This document shows positions 14,301-19,969 of a DNA stretch of 34,281 nt, piece after piece. Numbering within the stretch: position 1 is the stretch's first letter; each line of letters begins with the position of its first letter. Both the position numbers and the translations under genes were made by a program. The stretch spans positions 1-34,281 of the forward strand of contig DASWAT010000173.1 of the NCBI GenBank assembly GCA_036390995.1, in the 5' to 3' direction. This stretch comes from DASQQQ01 sp036390995. GTDB taxonomy: Bacteria > Actinomycetota > UBA4738 > HRBIN12. The notes beneath the pieces are model-generated. The model was not told the origin of the DNA. It was given only the letters and a program-made list of their open reading frames with translations, and made no database searches.

Positions 14301-15100
14301 ATCTTCTTGCGCTCGCTGATGTCGATCGACACGCCGATCATGCCTGCCGGGGTGCCGTCGGCATGCCGGATGGGCGCGTTCGCGATGCGGACCCAGACGT
14401 GCGTGCCGTCCTTGCGGGGCGCGGCCCACTCACCTTCCCACGGATCGCCGGCACGCAGGCGCTCCATGGTCCTGGCGACCGCGTTGGCGTCTGCCGGTCC
14501 CACGAGGAGCTCGCCGAGCTTGCGCCCCACGACCTCGGCCGCCGCCCAACCGAACAGTCGTTCAGCATGCCCGTTCCACCTGGTGATCACGCCGTCACGA
14601 TCGGTGGCCACCACTGCCGCGGGCAGTTCGTCCAGCAGCACGGGATCCCATGCGTCCGGCCAGGTTCCCCCGGGCAAGGTTCTCTCGGGCCGACTTCGCC
14701 CGAGGCGATCGCCCTCCACGAGCGCGCAGTGGTCGAGCTCGAACCACACCCGGGTGGGTTCCCCCTCGCGGATCCCCCATCGAGTGGCGAGCTGGTCCAC
14801 GAGGTACAGACCCCAGCCGGAGGTCCCATCCTCGGCGGGCCCCAGACGCGCACGGAATCCTCCGCCTCCGTCCTCGACCTCCACGTGGACGGTCCGGCCG
14901 TCGAGCGAGACGGTGACCGCGACCGTGGCTTCGGGGTCGGCCGGTCCGTGACGGATCGCGTTCGTCACGAGCTCGCTCACGAGCAGGCGGAGGTTGTCCA
15001 GGCAGTCCGGGCGAACGAGGCGGCTCAGTCCATCGAGGGCCCGGCGAGCCTCCGCCACGGCCTGGGGAGCCGCGGGGTATCGACGGTCAAGAACCGTCAT
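11315..15100 (-). CDS. Multi-sensor RsbW-PAS-GAF-SpoIIE partner-switch protein
   Basis: A 1261-residue cytosolic signalling protein. Order: RsbW-like HATPase (about 10-125, with SELVTNAIRHG and DGGGGF), PAS1 (150-265), PAS2 (280-398), PAS3 (405-525), GAF1 (535-695), PAS4 (705-825), GAF2 (850-1020), SpoIIE-type PP2C phosphatase (1040-1260). The phosphatase metal motifs are intact: GGDFYD (1063-1068), GDVCGKG (1081-1087), YTDGLVD (1200-1206) and the final DD. It should dephosphorylate a phospho-STAS antagonist and so release a sigma factor; its own HATPase may phosphorylate the same STAS. There is no membrane segment, so signals are probably intracellular (redox, light or small ligands). Its start overlaps the upstream STAS gene by 14 bases, implying translational coupling. 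Confidence 0.95.
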   Translation of the reverse strand: MTVLDRRYPAAPQAVAEARRALDGLSRLVRPDCLDNLRLLVSELVTNAIRHGPADPEATVAVTVSLDGRTVHVEVEDGGGGFRARLGPAEDGTSGWGLYLVDQLATRWGIREGEPTRVWFELDHCALVEGDRLGRSRPERTLPGGTWPDAWDPVLLDELPAAVVATDRDGVITRWNGHAERLFGWAAAEVVGRKLGELLVGPADANAVARTMERLRAGDPWEGEWAAPRKDGTHVWVRIANAPIRHADGTPAGMIGVSIDISERKKIQAELDRRLQELRDSERRFRLMSENAPSAIFAYDLSGELLYANQEAEKLTGHPLEELARPRILDWVHPDDLARIRPMWDAVLAGGEMRDEEYRMVTAGGTVRWTSGSWGPLLDERGERIGIQGRERDVTERKEAELALVASEERLRMALDAGAMGTWDWEIVSGRVRWSESLEAIHGLDAGTFGGTFDDFQRDIHPEDRDRLLAAIADAVTAGAEYQQDYRIVRPDGAVRWLSVRGQVFTEGSTPVRMVGVCADITERKELERRLALKDAVAEVLVEAETVEAATPRIIGAIGRAMGWELGAMWLVDEDRDVLRFAGGWHADHESKDDFLEGTRDFAFERGIGLPGRVWANAQPAWIPDVGADPNFPRAPIAIAEEVRAAFGFPLMLGREVLGAIEFFSRSIRSPDEGLLRMVRVLGIQIGQFLERKGAEAAVLESEAMKSAILGSSLEAIVTMAEDGTLVDLNPAAEEMFGLRREDVVGKELAEVMIPESLRGRHRDALARYRQTGEGRSLGRRMELSGLRGGGTEFPLELSVARVDLPGPALFTATLRDITDRRRAEELRAELLANERTARSAAEAARERMSFLADASVILASSLDFRKTLAKVARLAVPRLADWCSIDMVEPDGSFQAVAVTHVDPAKVALAREYRRRFPPSPDQEGGVARVIATGSSVLYPEIPDEMLGANVGDPEQLALAEELGQRSAMIVPLVARGRSLGAITFASAESGRLFGRADLELAEDLGRRAALAIDNARLFEERSHIARTLQRSLLPQRLPEIPRVEVAAVYQPAGVTRTEVGGDFYDVFEIGDRAWGVAMGDVCGKGVEAAALTGLARHTLRSAAIRVHGPAAALEELNEVLRREGGERFCTVAYGRLERAGDDTRLAVACGGHPLPLVLRSDGTVEPAGEPGTLLGIFEDIELHEREVTLHPGDAVVFYTDGLVDTRMSEPFDDVALRALLQTCTEFTAQQIADCFRDAVADPQGEAPDDIAILVVRVTP

Positions 15101-15440
15101 CCTCCAGCCCTATCGCCTGAGCAGGGTCGTCGACGAAGTCGAGCCGCCATTCCAGAAGGGTAATCCGGAACACGCGGCGGACGCTCTCGGGCCCGTGGAC
15201 CACGCTCATCCGGCGGCCCGAGCGTCGCGCACGGGAATCTGCCGCGACGATCAGCCGAAGGCCGGTCGAGTCCAGGAACGTCACCTGACGGAGGTCGATC
15301 ACCAGGTGCGGAGGGGCGCCGTCCTCCAGACGCAGGAGCTCCCGCTCCGCGTCGTCGGCCGACGATACGTCGAGGTCGCCGGCCAGCTCCAGCACGGCGA
15401 CCTCGTCGGTCCTCCGGGATGCAGCTCGGACCGTATCCAC
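15087..15440 (-). CDS. STAS-domain anti-sigma factor antagonist (RsbV-like)
   Basis: A 117-residue single STAS domain: EVAVLELAGDLDVSSADDAE, HLVIDLRQVTFLDSTGLRL, then SVVHGPESVRRVFRI. The Ser in FLDSTG is the usual phosphorylation site used by RsbW-type kinases. In its unphosphorylated form it would bind and disarm an anti-sigma ATPase. The GTG start has GGGAGGAA upstream. Its 3' end overlaps the 1261-residue phosphatase gene, and a small membrane-protein gene ends 18 bases before its start. The last 25 residues are acidic and extend beyond the domain. Confidence 0.93.
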   Translation of the reverse strand: MDTVRAASRRTDEVAVLELAGDLDVSSADDAERELLRLEDGAPPHLVIDLRQVTFLDSTGLRLIVAADSRARRSGRRMSVVHGPESVRRVFRITLLEWRLDFVDDPAQAIGLEDDGS

Positions 15441-15458
15441 GTCAGGTGCTTCCTCCCG

Positions 15459-15644
15459 TCACGCGAAGATGCTGACCCCTCCCGGGCCGATCAACAGCCC
15501 GACGATGATGAGGACGATCCCGGCGACGACGCCACCCCGGATCAGTGCCACGATCCCGGCGATCACCAGGATCGCCGCGATGATCCAGAGAAGGGTGGCC
15601 GCCCCCCCGCTTGCCGCCAGCACCTGCATCGCCGCGGCGGCCAT
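15459..15644 (-). CDS. Small membrane protein with GPGGVSIF ending
   Basis: A 61-residue protein with two hydrophobic helices: ATLLWIIAAILVIAGIVALI and VVAGIVLIIVGLLIG, separated by RGG. The ending GPGGVSIFA is a recurring feature of tiny actinobacterial membrane proteins of unknown function. Its ATG shares a base with the stop of the upstream gene (TGATG), so both are translated together. It precedes the STAS gene by 18 bases. Confidence 0.75.
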   Translation of the reverse strand: MAAAAMQVLAASGGAATLLWIIAAILVIAGIVALIRGGVVAGIVLIIVGLLIGPGGVSIFA

Positions 15645-15802
15645 CAGCCCGTCACCTTCGGGAGGATGTACCAGGCCAGGAAGGCCAGGATCGCCAGTAC
15701 GATCACCACGATCGCGGTGTACTTGATCGCGGCGTACCCGACGAGCCCGTTGGACTCGGGTTCTCGCACGGGTTCGTGCGTGTGTTGCTCTGGATAGCTC
15801 AT
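15644..15802 (-). CDS. 52-residue single-pass membrane protein
   Basis: The frame begins MSYPEQHTHEPVREPESNGL, a polar N-terminus, followed by one membrane helix (KYTAIVVIVLAILAFLAWYI) and a short LPKVTG end. The start ATG has GAGGGAGAGAGGT directly upstream. It overlaps the next gene as TGATG. It is in line with the GPGGVSIF protein and the STAS gene. Function unknown; codon use and coupling argue it is real. Confidence 0.7.
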   Translation of the reverse strand: MSYPEQHTHEPVREPESNGLVGYAAIKYTAIVVIVLAILAFLAWYILPKVTG

Positions 15803-15862
15803 ACCTCTCTCCCTCCTCGTTCCCGGATCACGGTGCGGAACGGTCCGACGGATCCGCCCCGT

Positions 15863-16048
15863 TCACGACTCGTCGTCGAGGGTCTCGTTCACCTTCTCCT
15901 TCGCCCCGTCGACGACCTCGTCCGCCTTGCGCTTGACCTTCGCGCCGGCCCGATCGAGCTTGCCCTCCCGCTTCAGCTCGTCGTCGTTCGTGAGGTCGCC
16001 TGCCGCCTCCTTCACACGCCCCTTCGCCTCATCCATCCGGTCGCCCAC
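15863..16048 (-). CDS. CsbD-family stress protein
   Basis: A 61-residue, highly charged, helical protein: VGDRMDEAKGRVKEAAGDLT, then a GKLDRAGAKVKRKADEVVDG tail. This is the CsbD pattern, a family first known as SigB-dependent in Bacillus, with no defined biochemical role. The start is the GTG at 16048 with GAAAGGAG seven bases upstream. An in-frame ATG at 16081 would add a poor leader. GTTT-N16-GGGAAT lies 32-57 bases upstream on the same strand, fitting SigB-type control. Confidence 0.9.
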   Translation of the reverse strand: MGDRMDEAKGRVKEAAGDLTNDDELKREGKLDRAGAKVKRKADEVVDGAKEKVNETLDDES

Positions 16049-16079
16049 GGCGATCTCCTTTCGCTGTTGTGCGAGGGTC

Positions 16080-16105
16080 ATTCCCCACGGGGGCCCGACG
16101 CAAAC
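16080..16105 (-). promoter_or_regulatory. SigB/SigF-type promoter of the CsbD gene
   Basis: On the minus strand GTTT (16105-16102), 16 bases and GGGAAT (16085-16080), one base from GGGTAT. Transcription would start about 25 bases before the GTG, leaving a normal leader with the AAAGGAG site. Confidence 0.55.
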
Positions 16106-16179
16106 GGATCAGGCGACCCAGCGCCGGCGGGTACGGGTCAGAGCCGTCGGGGGGAGCGAAGGGTCCTCGCTCGGCGGCC

Positions 16180-16578
16180 TCAGTCGAGCGCGATCGAGAA
16201 GCGCAGCCGGGGCACCGAACCCCCCGGGCCGCCGGCGAGATCGGCGTCCGCGAACAGGGAGCGGACCAGCTCGAGGCGTCCGGGACCCGAGAGCCCGGGG
16301 GCCGAAGGGTCGAGGCCCGAGTGGCGCAGACCGCCCGGCGCGTCGATCTCGAGGATAAGCCGCCCATCCAGCGCCGTGGCCCGCAACCGCACGCTGCCCC
16401 GTCCTTGGAGCGCCACCACGGCATCGCTGCACGCCTCGGAGACCGCGAGCTTCGCGTCCTGGACGATCTCGTCCGGCGCTGCGAGCTGGCGAAGCAGCGC
16501 CGAGGTGAACGAACGTGCGGTTCCAACGTGGCTTGCGGTGGCGGGGATCTCGAGGGAGAAGGTGGCGTCGACGCTCAC
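16180..16578 (-). CDS. RsbW-like anti-sigma ATPase (minus-strand copy)
   Basis: A 132-residue HATPase_c_2 protein: SFTSALLRQLAAPDEIVQDA, then KLAVSEACSDAVV (the N-box region, with Ser-Asp in place of the usual Asn), then RLILEIDAPGGLRHSG and a C-terminal LVRSLFADADL stretch. The N-box Asn that binds magnesium-ATP and the G1 DxGxG are degraded, so this copy may bind partners without kinase activity. Its GTG overlaps the stop of the STAS gene before it (GTGA), so the pair is co-translated. It probably interacts with that STAS protein. Confidence 0.82.
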   Translation of the reverse strand: MSVDATFSLEIPATASHVGTARSFTSALLRQLAAPDEIVQDAKLAVSEACSDAVVALQGRGSVRLRATALDGRLILEIDAPGGLRHSGLDPSAPGLSGPGRLELVRSLFADADLAGGPGGSVPRLRFSIALD

Positions 16579-16910
16579 GAGCCGACGGCGTCGTCGACCG
16601 AGTCGTAGATGGGGAACACGCGATCGAGCCCGGTGATCGCGAGGACCTTGTACGTCGGCCCCTCGCGGCACACGAGCGCCATCTCACCCCCCGCTTCCCG
16701 CGCCCGCTTCAGCCCTGCGACCAGCACACCGAGGCCGCTGGAGTCCATGAACCCCACCTCGCCCAGGTTCACCAGGAGCTGGAGATGGCCTTCCCCGATG
16801 AGCCCGACGATGCGCTCGCGGAGCGCCGGTGCGGTGAACAGATCGACCTCTCCGGCGACGTCCAGGACGGTCCATGGATCGACCTGTCGGCTGTCGAGTC
16901 GAAGTTCGAT
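16575..16910 (-). CDS. STAS anti-sigma antagonist with a probable ATC start codon
   Basis: A 111-residue STAS protein: IELRLDSRQVDPWTVLDVAG, EVDLFTAPALRERI, LLVNLGEVGFMDSSGLGVLV and a C-terminal GLDRVFPIYDSVDDAV. The phospho-acceptor is in MDSSG. Family members begin 'MELRxxSRxVDxWTVL', which puts the start at the ATC codon 16910-16908, five bases after a perfect GGAGG. No ATG, GTG or TTG occurs in frame between the TATACT promoter box (16956-16951) and this site. Starting farther upstream would require translating through the promoter. It is translationally coupled to the following ATPase. Confidence 0.85.
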   Translation of the reverse strand: MELRLDSRQVDPWTVLDVAGEVDLFTAPALRERIVGLIGEGHLQLLVNLGEVGFMDSSGLGVLVAGLKRAREAGGEMALVCREGPTYKVLAITGLDRVFPIYDSVDDAVGS

Positions 16911-16948
16911 GGTCTCCTCCCCCGATCCGCCCTGCCCCGCAGCCTGGC

Positions 16949-16956
16949 TAGTATAG
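16949..16956. promoter_or_regulatory. Overlapping divergent -10 boxes between STAS and sigma operons
   Basis: The palindromic core CTAGTATA gives TATACT on the minus strand (16956-16951) toward the STAS/ATPase pair and TAGTAT on the plus strand (16949-16954) toward the ATPase/sigma operon. The two polymerases would compete for the same bases. No SigB-type motif is visible here, so the module itself seems to use the vegetative sigma factor. Confidence 0.5.
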
Positions 16957-16964
16957 GGCCGCTC

Positions 16965-17363
16965 GTGCAAGAACCCGCCAACGACGACGTCGAAGTCTCC
17001 GTCCCGGCTCGGGCGGAGTTCGTGCGGCTGCTCCGCATGGTCGCGGCCACGGTGGCGGCCCAGCACGATCTCACGTTCGATGCCATCGAGGACCTGCGCA
17101 TCGCCGTCGACGAGGCCGCTGCCCAGCTCCTTCCGGTCGGCGGGACCACCCTCGCTCTTCGCCTCACCCCCACCGCCGACGGCATCCGGGCCGAGGTCAC
17201 GACGGACGCCTTCGACGCCCCTTGGCCCCCCGATGGGATCGAGCGCTCACTCGCCTGGCAGGTCCTGAAGGGTCTCAGCGACGAGGTCGCGATGGAACGG
17301 GGAGACCGAGGGCCCCTCATCCGGATCACCAAGCGCGCCCTCGGGGCCGCCGCCGGATCGTGA
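16965..17363 (+). CDS. RsbW-like anti-sigma ATPase, partner of the sigma factor
   Basis: A 132-residue HATPase_c_2 protein beginning VQEPANDDVEVSVPARAEFV. LTFDAIEDLRIAVDEAAAQL is the N-box helix, where the usual Asn is replaced by Gln (AAAQLL). The C-terminal part is MERGDRGPLIRITKRAL. It should bind and hold the SigB/SigF-type factor encoded next, until a dephosphorylated STAS protein displaces it. The start is GTG at 16965. Its stop overlaps the sigma gene start (GTGA), the classic anti-sigma/sigma arrangement. Glycine-rich ATP-lid motifs are weak, so kinase activity is uncertain. Confidence 0.88.
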   Translation: MQEPANDDVEVSVPARAEFVRLLRMVAATVAAQHDLTFDAIEDLRIAVDEAAAQLLPVGGTTLALRLTPTADGIRAEVTTDAFDAPWPPDGIERSLAWQVLKGLSDEVAMERGDRGPLIRITKRALGAAAGS

Positions 17364-18100
17364 GCGATCGAGGCCAGGCCGCCGAGGACGAGCTGTTCGC
17401 GCGGCTTCCGGATGATGCGTCGGCACGCGAGGAGCTCGTGGTCCGCCACCGCCCCCTCGCCTCGTACCTGGCCCGCAAGTTCGTCGGCCGGGGAGAGGCG
17501 CTCGAGGACCTCGAGCAGGTGGCGATCCTCGCGCTGCTGAAGGCCATCGACCGGTTCGACCCGTCGCGGGACGTTCGGTTCTCGACCTTCGCCACGGTCA
17601 CGATCGTGGGAGAGCTGAAGCGTCACCTCCGCGACCGTGGCTGGTCGGTGCGCGTCCCCCGGCAGCTGCAGGAGATGGCCGTACGCATCACGCGGGAGCT
17701 TCCCGAGCTGTGGCAGGAGCTGGGCCGTTCCCCCACGGTGCGCGAGATCGCCGGGCGGATCGATGCGTCCGAGGACGACGTCCTCGAGGCCATGGACGCG
17801 GCGCAGGCGTATACAACGGAATCCCTCGATCAGCCCTCGGGCGAAGGCGACCTCACCCCGGCGGCGTCGCTCGGCGCGACCGACGAGCGCCTCGAGCAGA
17901 TGGAGGGGTGGGCCACGGTCGCCCCCCTCATCGAGCGGCTCGGGGAGCGGGAGCGGCGCATCCTCTACCTGCGCTTCTTCGAGGATCGGACGCAGAGCGA
18001 GATCGCCGCCGAGCTCCGGATCTCGCAGATGCACGTCTCCCGGCTCCTCTCGCAGGTCCTCACCTTCCTCCGGGAGAACGTCTCCGGCACCGTTGCCTGA
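17360..18100 (+). CDS. SigB/SigF/SigG-type RNA polymerase sigma factor
   Basis: A 246-residue group 3 sigma-70 factor. Region 2 has VVRHRPLASYLARKFVGRGE, EDLEQVAILALLKAIDRFDP and FSTFATVTIVGELKRHLRD. Region 3 follows with WSVRVPRQLQEMAVRI, and ELGRSPTVREIAGRI. Region 4 ends with ERERRILYLRFFEDRTQSEI and the HTH LRISQMHVSRLLSQVL. It lacks region 1.1, as expected for stress and sporulation-type sigma factors. It should recognise GTTT-N15/16-GGGTAT promoters, several of which lie in this window. It is the second gene of an operon with its anti-sigma ATPase, coupled by a GTGA overlap. Confidence 0.95.
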   Translation: MSDRGQAAEDELFARLPDDASAREELVVRHRPLASYLARKFVGRGEALEDLEQVAILALLKAIDRFDPSRDVRFSTFATVTIVGELKRHLRDRGWSVRVPRQLQEMAVRITRELPELWQELGRSPTVREIAGRIDASEDDVLEAMDAAQAYTTESLDQPSGEGDLTPAASLGATDERLEQMEGWATVAPLIERLGERERRILYLRFFEDRTQSEIAAELRISQMHVSRLLSQVLTFLRENVSGTVA

Positions 18101-18120
18101 TCTTCTCGATGGTCCTCGGC

Positions 18121-18146
18121 GTTTGCCGGGATCCCTCCGCGGGTAT
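18121..18146 (+). promoter_or_regulatory. SigB/SigF-type promoter directly after the sigma gene
   Basis: GTTT (18121-18124), 16 bases, GGGTAT (18141-18146). The match to the actinobacterial SigF/SigB consensus is perfect. It lies 21 bases after the sigma factor stop and 11 bases before the next start codon, so transcription would begin almost at the ribosome site. Confidence 0.7.
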
Positions 18147-18156
18147 CCGCGCGGAG

Positions 18157-18375
18157 ATGACCGTTCACGACGATCGAGACGAGCCGGTCTTCCGGGGCAC
18201 CCGGGTGGCCCCCCGGGGCCGGCGGCAGATGACCGCCCGGCAGGGCCGCGTGTGTGCCGAGCCCGGCTGCCGCACGGTCTTGTCCGTCTACAACTTCGAG
18301 AACACCTGCTGGCGGCATGCCCCGGTCCACGCCTACCACGTCCGGGGTCACCGGTCGGGTGGCCGCGCGGCCTGA
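18157..18375 (+). CDS. Small putative zinc-binding protein, likely SigB target
   Basis: A 72-residue basic protein with C-AEPG-C-RTVLSVYNFENT-C-WR-H, a C-x4-C-x12-C-x2-H set well suited to bind one zinc. I recall similar small actinobacterial proteins with 'CxxxGCxTxLSxYNxxxxCWxH', but none with a known function. The start ATG at 18157 has GCGGAG close upstream. A perfect SigB-type promoter immediately precedes it, so it is probably the first target gene of the adjacent sigma factor. The N- and C-terminal tails are Arg-rich, which would fit nucleic-acid contact (inference). Confidence 0.75.
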   Translation: MTVHDDRDEPVFRGTRVAPRGRRQMTARQGRVCAEPGCRTVLSVYNFENTCWRHAPVHAYHVRGHRSGGRAA

Positions 18376-18405
18376 CGGCCGACCGCCTCCTCGGATCGGT
18401 CGCGG

Positions 18406-18606
18406 TCAAGCGGCGGGGGTTCCCGCCACCTCGTTCGACCAGGGGCTCTCGCCCGCCGCGTTCATCGCCGTGACGACGTAGTAGTACGTGGTGCCAACGG
18501 TGCCGCTGAGGTCGTCGTACCACACGCCGGTCACACCGCTCACCAGCAGCGTCTCTGTGCCGGACAGCTCGCCGCGATACACGTTGTAGCCGGTGATCCG
18601 TTCACT
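18406..18606 (-). pseudogene. Fibronectin type III domain fragment
   Basis: The frame ending at 18406-18408 encodes ITGYNVYRGELSGTETLLVS, then VWYDDLSGTVGTTYYYVVTA and MNAAGESPWSNEVAGTPAA. These are strands C to G of an FN3 domain. Strands A and B ('LTWSAPxxxG') are missing, and no start codon or ribosome site precedes it in this frame. The fragment is cut exactly where the acyltransferase gene ends. It is therefore the tail of a lost secreted or surface protein. Confidence 0.7.
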
Positions 18607-19835
18607 CAGGCGGCGCTCGGGTCGCCGGCCCGGGCGCCCAGTCGCTCGAAACGGCCGAAGACGGCGATGAGGGCGGCGAGGATCGCGGCCGGTACGGCCT
18701 CCCAGACGAGCCGCTCGATCCACCACCTCGGCGTGCTGTCCAGCTGCGTCCCGAACCCGAGCGGATGCAGCAAGAGGATCGCGATGAGGTACGCGGTCAT
18801 GTGCCACAGGAACAGCGTCATGATCACGCCGTTCACGAAGATCGTGGCCTTCCACGGTCCTCGTCGCTGGAGCCAGCGACTCACGAACGGCCGCAGCAGC
18901 ATCGCCCCGCCGATCGACCAGATCCCGCCGAGCAGGAAGCACACCGTCGGCGGATAGGCGTTCGAGATCGGCTCGACGTCGGTCCCGAGGAGGCTCTTCG
19001 GGTAGTAGCCGATCGTCGGGAACCATTCGAAGCGAACATCGCCGAAGAACCGGAAGATCCACGGATTCGTGAGCAGCCACAGTCCACCGAGGCCCGCCGC
19101 GACCATGCCCCAGAACGCACGCCGGGGCCACCGGAGCATGCTCCCATCCGCGTAGAAGTGGCCGAGCTGATGGGGGAACAGAAGGACGAACGCCACGTTG
19201 AACCACCGCACCTCCGGATGTCCGAAGCCGAACCCGATCACGTCGACGGCCACCGTGCCGGCCACCATGACGGCGGGGACCCAGAGTCCGAACCGCCGGT
19301 GGAGCCGGATCGTCGCCGGCGCGATCGCCACAACCACGCCGTAGACGCCGAGGAACCAGAGCGGCCCGAACGGGAGCGTCGCTCCGGGCGGCAGCATGCC
19401 TCGCAGCATCCGGGTATCTCCCCACAGGACCGGGCCTGCCGCTCGTCCCACGTCCGCCAGGTGCAACCCGATCTGGATCGCCGCCCACACGGCCAGGAAC
19501 ACCAGCGAGGGCCCGAGCAATCGCATCTCCCGGCTCCGGACGAAGTCCCACGCCGTGCCTCCTCGCCGCCGAACGGCGTCGTACGCCACGAGGTTCGAGA
19601 ACCCACCGACGAAGAAGAAGATCGGCATGACCTGGAAGAGCCAGGTGCCGAGCCACAGGTACGAGGTCACGCCCACCGCGCTCGTCGTGCGGAGCAGGCC
19701 GCCTTCCCAGTGGATGATCCCGATGAACCAGTGGCCGAACACCACGGCGACGATCGAGGCCGCCCGGAGGAAGTCGACGTAGCGATCGCGCGTGGCCGGC
19801 GTTGCCCGCGCCAGCTCGTCGAGGCGGCTCGCCAA
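18606..19835 (-). CDS. Acyltransferase 3 family membrane protein
   Basis: A protein of about 409 residues with ten or more hydrophobic segments. The first is TRDRYVDFLRAASIVAVVFG followed by HW, with the conserved Arg and His of the OafA/NolL/YrhL acyltransferase 3 family. Members transfer acetyl or other acyl groups to surface sugars, lipids or antibiotics. The start is taken at TTG 19835 with GGGAGGGG seven bases upstream. GTG at 19850 is an alternative, with a TAGCGT box just before it. There is no SGNH domain. Its target is unknown, and no polysaccharide genes are nearby. It is divergent from the SDR gene. Confidence 0.85.
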   Translation of the reverse strand: MASRLDELARATPATRDRYVDFLRAASIVAVVFGHWFIGIIHWEGGLLRTTSAVGVTSYLWLGTWLFQVMPIFFFVGGFSNLVAYDAVRRRGGTAWDFVRSREMRLLGPSLVFLAVWAAIQIGLHLADVGRAAGPVLWGDTRMLRGMLPPGATLPFGPLWFLGVYGVVVAIAPATIRLHRRFGLWVPAVMVAGTVAVDVIGFGFGHPEVRWFNVAFVLLFPHQLGHFYADGSMLRWPRRAFWGMVAAGLGGLWLLTNPWIFRFFGDVRFEWFPTIGYYPKSLLGTDVEPISNAYPPTVCFLLGGIWSIGGAMLLRPFVSRWLQRRGPWKATIFVNGVIMTLFLWHMTAYLIAILLLHPLGFGTQLDSTPRWWIERLVWEAVPAAILAALIAVFGRFERLGARAGDPSAA

Positions 19836-19969
19836 GGGCACCCCTCCCACGACGGACGCTACACCCGAACCGCCGGACTCGTCGGGATGCGCGCGACGTC
19901 GGCGGCAGCGGGTCGTCCTCGGTCGGCCCGGGTCGCGTCCGAGGGCCGGCTCCGGCATGATGACGGACC

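Noticed and set aside
12780..14429. A 549-codon frame inside the multi-sensor gene
   Set aside because: It is an out-of-frame shadow of the PAS and GAF coding sequence.
15819..15841. GTTC-N13-GGGAAC before the 52-residue membrane protein
   Set aside because: The spacing is too short and both boxes deviate. The pattern is better explained as an imperfect CGTTCC/GGAACG palindrome.
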